Source: an uncultured Cocleimonas sp. | GTDB taxonomy: Bacteria; Pseudomonadota; Gammaproteobacteria; Thiotrichales; Thiotrichaceae | Direction: 5' to 3' | DNA: 44,994 bases | Assembly: GCF_947495625.1 (NCBI RefSeq) | Contig: NZ_CANLZW010000038.1 | Location: forward strand, 1 to 44,994 | Part shown: piece by piece, positions 24,513-33,640 of the stretch | How the letters are laid out: each line of letters begins with the position of its first letter | Position numbering within the stretch: the stretch's first letter is position 1 | The notes under the pieces: model-generated | What the model was told of the DNA's origin: nothing | Database searches by the model: none | What the model saw: only the letters and a program-made list of their open reading frames with translations | Program-made: the position numbers and the translations under genes

Positions 24513-26570
24513 ATGACTAATTCTAGAACCTTCATTCTTTTTCGGTGTTTTTTAATCACATTGCTATTGGGATGCAATCTTGTCGCGCACGCTCAGAATT
24601 CAAACACCGAAAATACACAAGCGCAAAACTCAACCGTTGATATCAGCAGCCTAGCCTATATTGAAGACCCTCAACTTACATTAAGCAAAGATGCTGCCCT
24701 CACTCAATTAATGTCTGAACAGGCTATACAGTTAGAGAATGCTATATTCAATGTCGGCAGCCACGACTCTCATTTCTGGCTATTGCTTAGCATTAACAAC
24801 AATACAGAGCAGACATCATTACAAAAGCTCGTAGCAAGAGTGCCCTATCGACTAGGCCTGCAAGCCTTTCTAGTCAACACGAATCAAAACAATAGATTCG
24901 AACTCATTCTAAACGAAGATCAAACCACGCCCTTTTCAGCGCGCAAAAGTAACTTTAGATTGCTCAATACCGAGTTGATTGAAATCCTGCCCAACGAAAC
25001 AACTAACATTTTAATCAGTTATGAAACGCGCGGATCAACATTCCTCCCGTTCTCCCTGGAATCACCATTAAGTTTTGCCGAAATCGTCAATGCGGATAAT
25101 GTATTAAGTGCCTGGTTTTACGCGGTTGGCTTATCACTAGGACTGCTATTCCTGCTACTAACACTTATCATGAAAAGCCCAATCGGCAGTTATTACGCCA
25201 CACTGTTTTTGCTCGGTCTATTATTAATCGCGACCATCGACGGCTTCTCCTTTAAGTTTATCTGGCCCGATTCACCACGCTGGAATCAGAGCGCAGCGCT
25301 TTACATACTATTATTTATAAACGCAGCCGGCTTCTATATCAGCAGCAAAGTCTCCAACTTAGGGGTTAACCAAATACTGTTTAAAAAAATCAGTTTAGCT
25401 CTGGCGTTCATTAATTTGCTACTAATCGCTTTTGTCGTCAAGGGAGACTTCTCCGTAATTTCTGCAATCGCCAATGTCTTTTTATTCCTGATGCTCCTGT
25501 TTAACGTGATTGCGATGAGTAGCTGGATAAGCTCCAAAAGAAACAAATTCACCACCTTAACGATGGTCATTATTACCTTCTTTGTCGGTGTACTGGCTGT
25601 GCTATTTTTCTTCTCGCAAAACTTACCCGATGCCTTCATCAGCTATGCCAATTACACAACCTATTTACTGATCGGTATCGCGGTCATGACAATCATCAGC
25701 GCTCAAATGTTAGGCTTAAGAAAAGACCATGAGATCGCTTTGGAAAAGCAGCTAGAAGCCATAAAACGCGAAGCAGAGATGAATAAATCACTGTTTGAAG
25801 CGGAAAAAAACTATTCGCGAGTACGCGAAGTCGCCCGACAAAGACAACAACAACTCGCTACCGCCAGCCATGATATTCGACAACCCCTGATCTCGTTAAG
25901 ATCAACCATGGACAGTATTTCACACAAACAAAGCCCCGAAATAAAACAGCAATTACACGATGCCTTTGATTATATGGAACAGCTTTGTAATAGCTATTTG
26001 CAGGAATCACGACCTGAAGAAGTAAACGCATTAGAAGAAACAGGGGAAGCAAAAACAGCAGGTTCAGATTATCAAATCAGTCATTCACTCAATGTAGCTG
26101 GGGAGGAAAGTGCAGACGAAAACACCACAATCATTTCTTCAGAGATTGAGCCATACCCAGTCTCGCTGATTCTATCTACCATCAAACAAATGTTCGAAAC
26201 CGAAGCTCTCGCAAAAGGGCTTGAATTCCGAATGGTAAATTCCAGTTTTATCACTCAACTCCCGCCATTAGTATTGATGCGCATCGTTTCCAACTTCACA
26301 TCAAATGCGATTAAAAACACCAATAAAGGGAAAGTCCTAATTGGATGCCGTCGTCTCAATAATGGAATAAGAATTGAAGTTCATGACACCGGCAATGGAA
26401 TCAAGAATGAAGCCATCGATAAATTACAACAGCTTTACCAAAAGGGCGAAAGCTCGGACGGTGAAGGTTTAGGTTTAGCCATCACAAGAGAATTGGCAGA
26501 ACAGCATAATCTTAAAATAAGTATTCATTCAATCGAGAATAAAGGCTCTTGCTTTGCCCTTGAAATATAA
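24513..26570 (+). CDS. 7TM-DISM sensor histidine kinase
   Basis: A 685-residue inner-membrane kinase. After a signal segment there is a periplasmic 7TMR-DISMED2-like sensor domain (about 40-195), then a block of seven membrane helices (about 200-400), a coiled coil (about 405-445), a dimerisation region with phospho-acceptor His453 (TASHDIRQPLISL), and a HATPase_c domain (about 550-685) with N box NFTSNAIKNTNKG, G1 DTGNGI and G2 GEGLGLAI. There is no C-terminal receiver, so it passes phosphate to the separate divergent regulator. The 7TMR-DISMED2 fold often senses carbohydrate or other small extracellular ligands, which is consistent with the exported proteins beside it. Confidence 0.92.
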   Translation: MTNSRTFILFRCFLITLLLGCNLVAHAQNSNTENTQAQNSTVDISSLAYIEDPQLTLSKDAALTQLMSEQAIQLENAIFNVGSHDSHFWLLLSINNNTEQTSLQKLVARVPYRLGLQAFLVNTNQNNRFELILNEDQTTPFSARKSNFRLLNTELIEILPNETTNILISYETRGSTFLPFSLESPLSFAEIVNADNVLSAWFYAVGLSLGLLFLLLTLIMKSPIGSYYATLFLLGLLLIATIDGFSFKFIWPDSPRWNQSAALYILLFINAAGFYISSKVSNLGVNQILFKKISLALAFINLLLIAFVVKGDFSVISAIANVFLFLMLLFNVIAMSSWISSKRNKFTTLTMVIITFFVGVLAVLFFFSQNLPDAFISYANYTTYLLIGIAVMTIISAQMLGLRKDHEIALEKQLEAIKREAEMNKSLFEAEKNYSRVREVARQRQQQLATASHDIRQPLISLRSTMDSISHKQSPEIKQQLHDAFDYMEQLCNSYLQESRPEEVNALEETGEAKTAGSDYQISHSLNVAGEESADENTTIISSEIEPYPVSLILSTIKQMFETEALAKGLEFRMVNSSFITQLPPLVLMRIVSNFTSNAIKNTNKGKVLIGCRRLNNGIRIEVHDTGNGIKNEAIDKLQQLYQKGESSDGEGLGLAITRELAEQHNLKISIHSIENKGSCFALEI

Positions 26571-26573
26571 AAT

Positions 26574-26603
26574 GTCACCCCCCTACTTATAGCCTGTTTT
26601 TTT
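26574..26603 (+). repeat. Dispersed C-rich repeat after the kinase gene
   Basis: GTCACCCCCCTACTTATAGC then CTGTTTTTTT, beginning three bases past the stop codon. Its position and T-run would suit transcription termination. Confidence 0.88.
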
Positions 26604-26611
26604 AATTCAAA

Positions 26612-26627
26612 TGGGGGATTCACCCCA
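26612..26627 (+). promoter_or_regulatory. Operator-like palindrome, site 3
   Basis: TGGGGGATTCACCCCA lies 75 bp before the lipoprotein start codon, in the same orientation relative to the gene as site 1 has to the Cys-module gene (73 bp). A match this close at both promoters flanking the two-component pair is unlikely by chance. Confidence 0.72.
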
Positions 26628-26650
26628 TACCTTAGCTATCACCCGATCTC

Positions 26651-26656
26651 TATAGT
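26651..26656 (+). promoter_or_regulatory. -10-like hexamer TATAGT before the lipoprotein gene
   Basis: This lies 23 bp after site 3, the same spacing as at the Cys-module gene. The region between the two elements also shares a CG.TCTCTA pattern. Confidence 0.5.
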
Positions 26657-26702
26657 TATTTCCGTAGCACATACAACTTTACTCACTATTTCGGAGATCA
26701 CT

Positions 26703-28316
26703 ATGAATAACTTAATGCGCATAAGCACTGTCCTTTGTCTCAATGCTTTTCTCGTTGCCTGTGGCGGCGGTGGCGGAGGGTCAGATAATTCCTCAACACC
26801 GCCAGATGACGTCACAACCAGCTGTAACAAATCCTTTACTCAAGACGATGTCTATATCGTAGATCTTAGCCAACACTCTTCATCCGGTGTCGCCTGTACC
26901 ATGACGGCAGATCGTGAAGAGATCGCCAGCTGTGTTGAAGATCGTATAAGAGCCAAATTTGCAGATGCGCCAGCTTGTTTATCTAAATTCGACATCTTTG
27001 TGCCAGGCACTAATGCTGAAAATGGAGACTACAAACAATTCACATCCATCATATCACCCAATGCAGGTCGTACTTACCTATCCTTACAGTACAGTGATAA
27101 CTCAGATATATTCGATGCGATTAACTACGATAACAGCGTAAGCGATGCAGCTAACGCGCTTGATGATTTGCTATACACACTAAAAACCCGCTTCAATAAG
27201 CCTGATGTTAGTGTGTTTGGCCATAGTAAAGGATCAGATTCAACTGCACGGGTCTCCACGTACATTGCACATGATGATGTTGACTTCTATGCATTTGCAC
27301 AGGCGGGACGCACCCCGGAATCAGTGCGTGGTACACCCGGTTATATCCATAAATTGAGTGACAATCTGGTTGGAATTACCTGGCAAAATGATGAAGTGAA
27401 ATTCTACAACGGTGGTAGTACAGGTTATCAAACACCTGAGATTTGGGGCTTTCCCGGTTATATCAATCAAACCAGTGGAGGGTTAACGGTACAACCGTTG
27501 CGCATAGATCACCACAATAACTATGGCGGTGATTACACCGAAGAAAACCAGCCTTACTGCGCTACAGGTAATAAGGCATCAATGGTAGCAACCGCAGAAT
27601 GTAAAAAGAATAATGACGTGAGTTTTGTACCCTACTTCTGGGGTGATGATCAATGTACCTCACAGGCATTCAAATTGATGAATTCAGGTAATATCGGTGA
27701 TAAACATTACATCGGTTATTCAGGTCCTCGTACGGATAATTGTAAGGATACTACAGGCACTGTAAACGCAAGTTATGAGCTGGTGTACCGTATGAATCTG
27801 GCTGATCAGGATGACTGTCGATACGATATGAACTTGTCATTTAAAGGTCTAGATTTCGGTATAAATCGTGCGGACGGAGGAAATATCAAAATTTCAAGCA
27901 CACGAGATACAAACTGGCTTAAAAAAACTGGCACGATAAACCTACCACTCCATATGCGACTTGGCGTCTCAGCAAGTATGAAAGATATATCCGGTCCAAT
28001 TTCAAAATGTATTAATTATCTAGACGCACAAAGCGAATCTTACATCGATAAGCTAAAAGTGACATTTGAACACCCTGAAACCGGCAGAATCATCAACCGC
28101 ACTCTTATCGGAAATGCAGAAGGCATCGAGTATTTCTGGCCACAGAAAGTCACCGGTAAGAATAATGTTGCATGGCGAAAAGATAGTGGCTCATGGGATA
28201 TGCATTATGGCATTCCACCAAGTAATCCAACGCATGGTGGGGCTTTAATGGTTAAAGGTAAGACAGGAGATGGATATGGCGGTGAATTTTATAAGTGGGT
28301 ACATTTGGTAGATTGA
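26703..28316 (+). CDS. Lipoprotein with alpha/beta-hydrolase-like motif
   Basis: A 537-residue exported lipoprotein. The lipobox LVAC ends at Cys20 and is followed by six Gly and a flexible linker. A GHSKG motif at 173-177 places a candidate nucleophile Ser175 after a strand (PDVSVF), as in lipases and esterases of the alpha/beta-hydrolase fold, and a DHHNNYG segment near 262 could supply the His. Residues about 300-537 hold several Cys and look like a second, beta-rich domain, perhaps for substrate binding. I do not recognise a named family. GGAG precedes the start. Control by the adjacent two-component system is inferred from site 3. Confidence 0.75.
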   Translation: MNNLMRISTVLCLNAFLVACGGGGGGSDNSSTPPDDVTTSCNKSFTQDDVYIVDLSQHSSSGVACTMTADREEIASCVEDRIRAKFADAPACLSKFDIFVPGTNAENGDYKQFTSIISPNAGRTYLSLQYSDNSDIFDAINYDNSVSDAANALDDLLYTLKTRFNKPDVSVFGHSKGSDSTARVSTYIAHDDVDFYAFAQAGRTPESVRGTPGYIHKLSDNLVGITWQNDEVKFYNGGSTGYQTPEIWGFPGYINQTSGGLTVQPLRIDHHNNYGGDYTEENQPYCATGNKASMVATAECKKNNDVSFVPYFWGDDQCTSQAFKLMNSGNIGDKHYIGYSGPRTDNCKDTTGTVNASYELVYRMNLADQDDCRYDMNLSFKGLDFGINRADGGNIKISSTRDTNWLKKTGTINLPLHMRLGVSASMKDISGPISKCINYLDAQSESYIDKLKVTFEHPETGRIINRTLIGNAEGIEYFWPQKVTGKNNVAWRKDSGSWDMHYGIPPSNPTHGGALMVKGKTGDGYGGEFYKWVHLVD

Positions 28317-28340
28317 TTATCTATTTTGATGATTCATGGA

Positions 28341-28368
28341 AAAGGGGCAGTTTACTGTCCCTTTTTTT
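28341..28368 (+). terminator. Rho-independent terminator after the lipoprotein gene
   Basis: GGGGCAG, a TTTA loop and CTGTCCC form a 7-bp stem (one G-T pair) followed by seven T. It lies 24 bp after the stop codon. Confidence 0.85.
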
Positions 28369-28495
28369 ATACTACTTAACAAAATGAGTAAAAATAGTTT
28401 CCTGAAATATTAGCTCAACAATAATACATCGAAGTACATCGACAACTCCTTCGGGTAACGGCAATGAGCTTAGTTGGTTTTTGCTTGACCTGGAT

Positions 28496-28556
28496 AAGCC
28501 ACCCCCCACCTTTGAGGCACTTTTATAAAAAGTGCCTCAAAGGTGGGGGGTGGCTT
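28496..28556. repeat. Perfect 29-bp palindrome built from two dispersed repeats
   Basis: The arms 28496-28524 and 28528-28556 are exact reverse complements with an ATA loop. Each arm reads AAGCCACCCCCCACCTTTGA then GGCACTTTT, a family member. It lies between the lipoprotein gene and feoC, which converge, so it could stop transcription both ways. Confidence 0.95.
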
Positions 28557-28575
28557 CATCATTAATTCGATTAAA

Positions 28576-28812
28576 TTACAACCAGCGAACGATCTTCTCA
28601 TTCGTTACCCATTGGTAACTTTCATCTGCATCGCCACAACCATTGCAGCTGCTTCCGCACGATGCGCCCTGCTCTGCGATCTTACCTTTTTTAATCCAGT
28701 ATTCGAGCGCAAGCTTCGCAGCTTCTTTGCTGATATCGAAATGAATGGAGACATCGTTTAACGAAGATTGCTGGCGTTGTTGTATGTAGTTTCTGATTTC
28801 ACCGAGTTTCAT
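28576..28812 (-). CDS. feoC: FeoC-like ferrous iron transport protein
   Basis: A 78-residue small protein that follows feoB at two bases' distance. Residues 1-45 form a winged-helix-like fold (KLGEIRNYIQQRQQSSLNDVSIHF), and residues 48-58 hold a Cys cluster (CGSSCNGCG) typical of FeoC, which may bind an iron-sulfur cluster. FeoC is thought to tune FeoB stability or activity rather than act as a classical regulator. Confidence 0.88.
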   Translation of the reverse strand: MKLGEIRNYIQQRQQSSLNDVSIHFDISKEAAKLALEYWIKKGKIAEQGASCGSSCNGCGDADESYQWVTNEKIVRWL

Positions 28813-28814
28813 GG

Positions 28815-31145
28815 TTAGCTCACCGAAGAGTTCAATGGCTTATGATTATCCGGCTCTTTATTACCTACGACCTTAAACGCGTAAATTGTTGCCGTCAGTA
28901 TCGCTAACAAACTTACCACCCAGATAATTGATTGTGTTGGGTGCTGTGAGATAGTGGCTAACTGGTAGAAAATCACAGCTGTGGCATAGGCTAAACCAGT
29001 GGTCCAGCCAATACCTAATAAACCCCAGCCCACTGATGTTTCACGAATCATTGCGCCTGTTGCAGCGACACAGGGGAAATACAAAAGAATAAACAAAAGA
29101 TAAGCGAATGCGCCAATTTTGCCATCAAAACGTTTATGCATGGCACCAAACGTTGAAATATCTATCTCCTGAATTGCAGCCGCTTCTTCCTGACTTGCAA
29201 CATCAGCGACGGTTGATAAACCAAGCGGATCAGATAAGCTACTTGCCACATCTTTTAAATTAGCAGGAATTGTTAAAAAAGCTACTTTCAGACTTGTTGA
29301 TAAAACAAACGGCTCCTTTTCGCTGACTTCTGTAACGGGTTTGTCTATTCCAGAATACAAAGCATCAAGTGTACCTACCACGACTTCTTTTGCTAATAAG
29401 CCTGTGATGATGCCTACGGTTGCTGGCCAGTTGTCTTCTTCAATACCCATCGGCTTAAAAATGGGCGTTACCGTTCTGGCTGTTGCACTAAGTACTGATT
29501 TATCTGAGTTCTCATTACCAAAGCTAAAATCAGTGCCTATTGAATTCGATACATTAATGATCGTGACGACGATGATAATGATCTGCCCTGCACCAAAAAT
29601 AAACCCTTTGAGCTTGCCCCAACTATTCAATAATACACTGTTGATACTAGGAATCTGGTAATTCGGTAACTCCATAAAAAAGTCTTCCGCTTCGCCTTTC
29701 AATAGGGTTTTACGCAGGATGAAACCCGTCATGATGGCAAATAAGATACCAATCAAATACAACAAAAAAACAATATTCTGCCCGCCTACGGGGAAGAAAG
29801 CCGCAGCAAATAAAGCATAAACCGCAAGACGCGCACCGCACGACATAAAAGGAGACATCATTACGGTGATGATGCGTTCGCGAGCATCATCCAGAGTACG
29901 TGTCGCCATAATACCGGGAACGTTACAACCGAATCCGACAATCAACGGCACAAATGCTTTGCCCGAAATACCCAGCTTGCGCATAAAGTGATCCATCACA
30001 AATGCCGCACGCGACATATAACCGGACTCTTCAAGAATCGTTAGAAACAGAAATAATGCGCCAATAATAGGAATAAACGTGGCAACAACCTGAACACCAC
30101 CACCAAAGCCATTAGCGACTATGGTAATCAACCATTGAGGCAGACCGATACTTGCCATCAGACTTCCCAAACCATCAACAAAAAAGGCTTGAGCGGTGAG
30201 ATCAAATACATCAATAAAAGCACCGCCAATATTGATACTGAAGGTGAATAGCAAATACATCATCGCTAAAAAGATCGGCACACCGAGCCAGTTACCCAGC
30301 ACATATTTATCGATTTTGTCAGAACGTGTTCGGCTGACTTTGCCCTGCTCTGTAACAACTTGCTTTGCCAACTCTGTGGCTTTTTCAAAACGAACTTCTG
30401 CCAGAAGAAAATCGAGTTCTTCACCCGTTTTTTCTTCAATATCAGCGATCATCTTCGCCGTTATTGTGGACTGATTTTCCTGCAATATTTTCAATGCTTC
30501 TGGTCGATTACACTGATTTTTGCGTTCTAATTCAGCTAACGCAATCTCAACATTCTCATCGTATTGAAGCGCGAAATCTTCTGGATTATTGTTGGCCTGA
30601 CTTGTTTTGAGCAGTTGCTTTTGTATCTGCGCTGAGGTCTGGCCATCTTTTAACGATATCGGGATTACAGGGCACTTCAGTTGTTTAGATAACTCTTCGA
30701 CATTGATTTTCATCCCCCGCTTATTCGCCACATCGATCATATTCAAATAGACCAATGTCGGAATACCCAGTTCGCGCAATTGCAGGGTTAGGTATAAACC
30801 TCTTTCCAGAGTGCTGGCATCAAGAATATTGACGAAGATATGTTCAGGACAATCGAGGCAGAATTTACGCGCAATGACTTCATCTTCAGAGGCATCGGAA
30901 TAATCCAGTGAGTAAGTCCCGGGTAAATCGATAACACGAATGCTTTGACCGTTATATTTGAAGTAGCCTTGCTTGCGTTCAACCGTAACACCTGGCCAGT
31001 TACCGGTACTTTGACGTGATCCTGTGAGCTTATTAAATAAGGTGGTTTTACCCGCGTTCGGGTTACCCACTAGTGCTATTTTCAAATCACCACATGGGGT
31101 GTTTTCGCGATCGCAAACTTCACCACCACAACATTTTTTAGCCAT
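28815..31145 (-). CDS. feoB: Ferrous iron transport protein B
   Basis: A 776-residue inner-membrane Fe2+ importer with an N-terminal G-protein domain. G1 GNPNAGKTT is at 27-35, the switch segment GNWPGVTVERK follows at about 48-58, and DLPGTYSLD marks the G3 region. The membrane part has about ten helices with two Gate repeats (for example FGCNVPGIMATRTL). A Cys-rich N-terminus (CCGGEVC) is unusual but seen in some FeoB. It is the middle gene of feoABC, and transcription is probably repressed by iron through the Fur-type box at 31494. Confidence 0.96.
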   Translation of the reverse strand: MAKKCCGGEVCDRENTPCGDLKIALVGNPNAGKTTLFNKLTGSRQSTGNWPGVTVERKQGYFKYNGQSIRVIDLPGTYSLDYSDASEDEVIARKFCLDCPEHIFVNILDASTLERGLYLTLQLRELGIPTLVYLNMIDVANKRGMKINVEELSKQLKCPVIPISLKDGQTSAQIQKQLLKTSQANNNPEDFALQYDENVEIALAELERKNQCNRPEALKILQENQSTITAKMIADIEEKTGEELDFLLAEVRFEKATELAKQVVTEQGKVSRTRSDKIDKYVLGNWLGVPIFLAMMYLLFTFSINIGGAFIDVFDLTAQAFFVDGLGSLMASIGLPQWLITIVANGFGGGVQVVATFIPIIGALFLFLTILEESGYMSRAAFVMDHFMRKLGISGKAFVPLIVGFGCNVPGIMATRTLDDARERIITVMMSPFMSCGARLAVYALFAAAFFPVGGQNIVFLLYLIGILFAIMTGFILRKTLLKGEAEDFFMELPNYQIPSINSVLLNSWGKLKGFIFGAGQIIIIVVTIINVSNSIGTDFSFGNENSDKSVLSATARTVTPIFKPMGIEEDNWPATVGIITGLLAKEVVVGTLDALYSGIDKPVTEVSEKEPFVLSTSLKVAFLTIPANLKDVASSLSDPLGLSTVADVASQEEAAAIQEIDISTFGAMHKRFDGKIGAFAYLLFILLYFPCVAATGAMIRETSVGWGLLGIGWTTGLAYATAVIFYQLATISQHPTQSIIWVVSLLAILTATIYAFKVVGNKEPDNHKPLNSSVS

Positions 31146-31193
31146 CTTTTATACCAGAACCGTTATTTCAAACTGTGTTAACTAGTGATCGTG

Positions 31194-31430
31194 TTAACTA
31201 AGATCGTCTGAAACAAGAATTTTTTCGGCGATTGAACGTCCTAAACTAATACGGCTATTGTTATTTGCCAATACCATATCTCCACCACGATTACGTAATA
31301 TCTGCAGATAAGAACCGATGCCAATGCCAAGCCCGAGCAAACGAACCTGTGTTTTACAATCGGAAACAATCTTCTTCACATATACATGAGAACATTCTTG
31401 ATGACTGACTAGCGGACTTGGATTTAGCAT
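31194..31430 (-). CDS. feoA: Ferrous iron transport protein A
   Basis: A 78-residue cytosolic SH3-like protein that helps FeoB. The landmarks RLLGLGIGIGSYLQILRNRGGDMVLANNNSRISLGRSIAEKI match FeoA. It leads the operon, 48 bp before feoB. A Fur-type box lies about 65 bp upstream. Confidence 0.93.
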   Translation of the reverse strand: MLNPSPLVSHQECSHVYVKKIVSDCKTQVRLLGLGIGIGSYLQILRNRGGDMVLANNNSRISLGRSIAEKILVSDDLS

Positions 31431-31493
31431 TGTGTTAGCTCTAATTTACTTAAACTAATAGAATTAAAAAGAATTGTATATAAGCAAAAACTT

Positions 31494-31516
31494 AAATGCA
31501 AATGATTCTCGTTTTT
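31494..31516 (-). promoter_or_regulatory. Fur box before feoA
   Basis: On the minus strand ACGAGAATCATTTGCATTT contains the classical GAGAATCATTTGCA half-site pattern of Fur-regulated promoters. Under iron-replete conditions Fur bound here would repress feoABC. Confidence 0.75.
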
Positions 31517-31549
31517 AGGCATGACATATATCAATTTTTATCTATTTTA

Positions 31550-31600
31550 GTCCCCCCCCTACTTTTAGTCGTTTTTTTGTTTTATCAAACGTAAATAGAG
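31550..31600 (+). repeat. Dispersed C-rich repeat with hairpin tail upstream of feoA
   Basis: GTCCCCCCCCTACTTTTAGT then CG, a T-run and ATCAAACGTAA. The tail resembles that of the copy at 2785 (AAACGTAA after a T-run). It sits between divergent genes. Confidence 0.88.
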
Positions 31601-31710
31601 CTTGTTACAGAGCGGGGAATTTTAAACACTATTCAATTTCAAATTAACCCAGCTACTGTTTAGCTATTTGAGATATATACAAATGCTAGCTTAGAGATAA
31701 CAATATACTC

Positions 31711-32097
31711 ATGCCACAGCGAACTATTTTCAGTGTGATTGAATCACCGACACATCCTTACTTTACTCAGCTATATCAAAAGGTAGGTATAGAGGAGTTG
31801 TGTTTTAAGTCGATGCGTAAACTGATGAGTAAGATAAAGAATACACAACCAGATTTCATTGCGGCAGAATTCTTTTATGGATACGGCAATAATTACGCAG
31901 GAGTAAACATCAGCAATCTTGATGTGATGCTTTATTCCTTACAACGCTATTCTCCAGAGACTAAAGTAATTGTTTTTGTGGATAAAAGCGAACGCCAATA
32001 CGTTGATAAATTGAACGATATTTTGCCTTTATACGCGGTATTCACTCGACCGTTTAATGAATCAGAAATCGTTAAAGCACTAAGCTTATCTAATTAA
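31711..32097 (+). CDS. Small protein with receiver-like pattern, unknown function
   Basis: A 128-residue cytosolic protein with alternating strands and helices (KVIVFVD, PLYAVFTRPFNESEIVKAL). The last part resembles the final loop and helix of a response-regulator receiver, where Lys-Pro is replaced by Arg-Pro, but the phosphoacceptor Asp cannot be placed with confidence. It may be a degenerate receiver-like protein. It stands alone, divergent from feoA. Confidence 0.7.
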   Translation: MPQRTIFSVIESPTHPYFTQLYQKVGIEELCFKSMRKLMSKIKNTQPDFIAAEFFYGYGNNYAGVNISNLDVMLYSLQRYSPETKVIVFVDKSERQYVDKLNDILPLYAVFTRPFNESEIVKALSLSN

Positions 32098-32109
32098 ACA
32101 TAACTGATC

Positions 32110-32139
32110 GTTTTTCACGGGCTAAAAATAGCGAAAAAC
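32110..32139. terminator. Possible bidirectional terminator
   Basis: GTTTTTC and GAAAAAC enclose a second stem, GCTA-AAAA-TAGC, with a short bulge. It lies between the convergent ends of the 128-residue gene and RNase T2, and has T-rich stretches on both strands. Confidence 0.4.
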
Positions 32140-32154
32140 ATATTACAAAAAATG

Positions 32155-33201
32155 CTAATCAGCCCTATCGACATAGCCTTTAAAACAGGTAGAGCCAGCA
32201 TCTATAGCGGACTTCATTAACTTAGATACATCTAAAGCAGCTGCTGATTTATCGGTAACGACACCGGTAAAGTTTATCCACAATTCACTGATTCGCCCTT
32301 TACGGTCACAGCGTAAGTCGACTTTTTTGCCAGCACCTTTGCCAAATGAACTATCGAAGGATTGACGTATCTGCTTGAGGGAAACCTTCCTCCCAATATT
32401 TTTTGATAACAAACGACCGACAGCAGACTCATTAATTTTTTGTGTTAATGCAATCGAATGTTTGTAGTAAGTATCAGCGTCAGTGCCATAGCAGGTACCG
32501 TGTTTTATCCATTCATGTCGATGCAGATTTGATGCGTAACCTGGCATAACAAATGCAAGTTTTTTAACCGTTTCATGGGATAGTTTTAAAGGCTCTAAAA
32601 GATGCCAGCGTTTATTTCGGTCAATACCTTTGTCCGTATCACTTACCCCACAATACGCATTAGCGCGAGGTTGCGGCCATAAACCATGCAATGAAAGATG
32701 CGTCGCGTCATATCGATTCTCACCCAACGATCTGCATTCTTTTTTATTAGATCGCGACTCACAAAATGAAGGCATCCAACTCAACGCTAATAAGTACTGC
32801 CCTGATTTTGCTTTTTTATTGTTAGGTTTTGGTGCGATTGTTTTTAAGGCACTTTTTTCCTTGTTCGAAGTACCGCATTGATTGGTTTTTATCCCACAGC
32901 GGCTTTCAATCCAACGCTCTTGTCTATCGATACCCTCAATTCTTACTCTATAATGAGTGCCTTTTTTACTCTTTTGAATAATCGAGTAACTATTACCTTC
33001 TTTAACAATGACGTTTCCAGGATTGGTTTTCTTTCGAAAAGATTGAAATGCTGGACAGGATTTTTGAATTTCAAAACACTGGGAAGGTTTTTTTGCGATT
33101 GCAGATGAAATTGGAAGTAGAAAAATTAAAAAAATGAATTGTGCTACTTGTTTTAAAAAGCGCTGTTTAAAATATTTTTTATAACACATTCCCAAAAACA
33201 C
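32155..33201 (-). CDS. Secreted ribonuclease T2
   Basis: A 348-residue exported endoribonuclease. The two catalytic segments HGLWP (172-176) and HEWIKHGTC (229-237) carry the active-site His residues and Glu, as in the RNase I / T2 family, which cleaves single-stranded RNA to 2',3'-cyclic phosphates. A signal peptide occupies about residues 1-36. Before the catalytic domain is an extra N-terminal domain (about 40-110) with four Cys and a TNPGNV segment, seen in gammaproteobacterial members. It acts in the periplasm or outside the cell, probably scavenging RNA. It is transcribed alone. Confidence 0.94.
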   Translation of the reverse strand: MFLGMCYKKYFKQRFLKQVAQFIFLIFLLPISSAIAKKPSQCFEIQKSCPAFQSFRKKTNPGNVIVKEGNSYSIIQKSKKGTHYRVRIEGIDRQERWIESRCGIKTNQCGTSNKEKSALKTIAPKPNNKKAKSGQYLLALSWMPSFCESRSNKKECRSLGENRYDATHLSLHGLWPQPRANAYCGVSDTDKGIDRNKRWHLLEPLKLSHETVKKLAFVMPGYASNLHRHEWIKHGTCYGTDADTYYKHSIALTQKINESAVGRLLSKNIGRKVSLKQIRQSFDSSFGKGAGKKVDLRCDRKGRISELWINFTGVVTDKSAAALDVSKLMKSAIDAGSTCFKGYVDRAD

Positions 33202-33640
33202 TCTTAAATTTTAATTTACTAAATATAATTAAATTATCGCAAAAAGAACTTAATCATAAATGCTATACATGAAAGTAGTTAGTGGACTTTAGTAAAATTC
33301 ACATATTTTTCAATAACTAGTTTGCTAGACATAATGTCTCCCTAAGTGTAAATCAATGCATCATCTTTAGTTATTCACCTAAAAGATCTGCTTTTTTATA
33401 GTAATATGTAACAGTATTTATAGTGTATAAAAGTTTTAAAGTTAAAATCTTTATTAAGCATTCATTAATAGTAAATATGCAATTATTAGTCTGAATTAAA
33501 AATTCAATGAGTCACAGTTAAACAAATGGACTCAATTACAGTTTCTTGTAATAAAACCATAAGCAGAGTTTCTTCTTTGAGCAAACTAAAGGCTTATGTT
33601 TAAAAATAAAAATAAACTAAGATAGGGGAAAACTTTCGAA
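33202..33640. other. AT-rich intergenic stretch, nothing recognised
   Basis: This 439-bp region between divergent genes is very AT-rich. I see no open frame, no copy of the dispersed repeat and no confident stem-loop. It should contain promoters for RNase T2 (minus) and the small membrane protein (plus), but I cannot choose a site. Confidence 0.6.

Noticed and set aside
23798-24520. An open frame of 240 codons on the plus strand
   Set aside because: It is the opposite strand of the response regulator, which has intact receiver and LuxR motifs.
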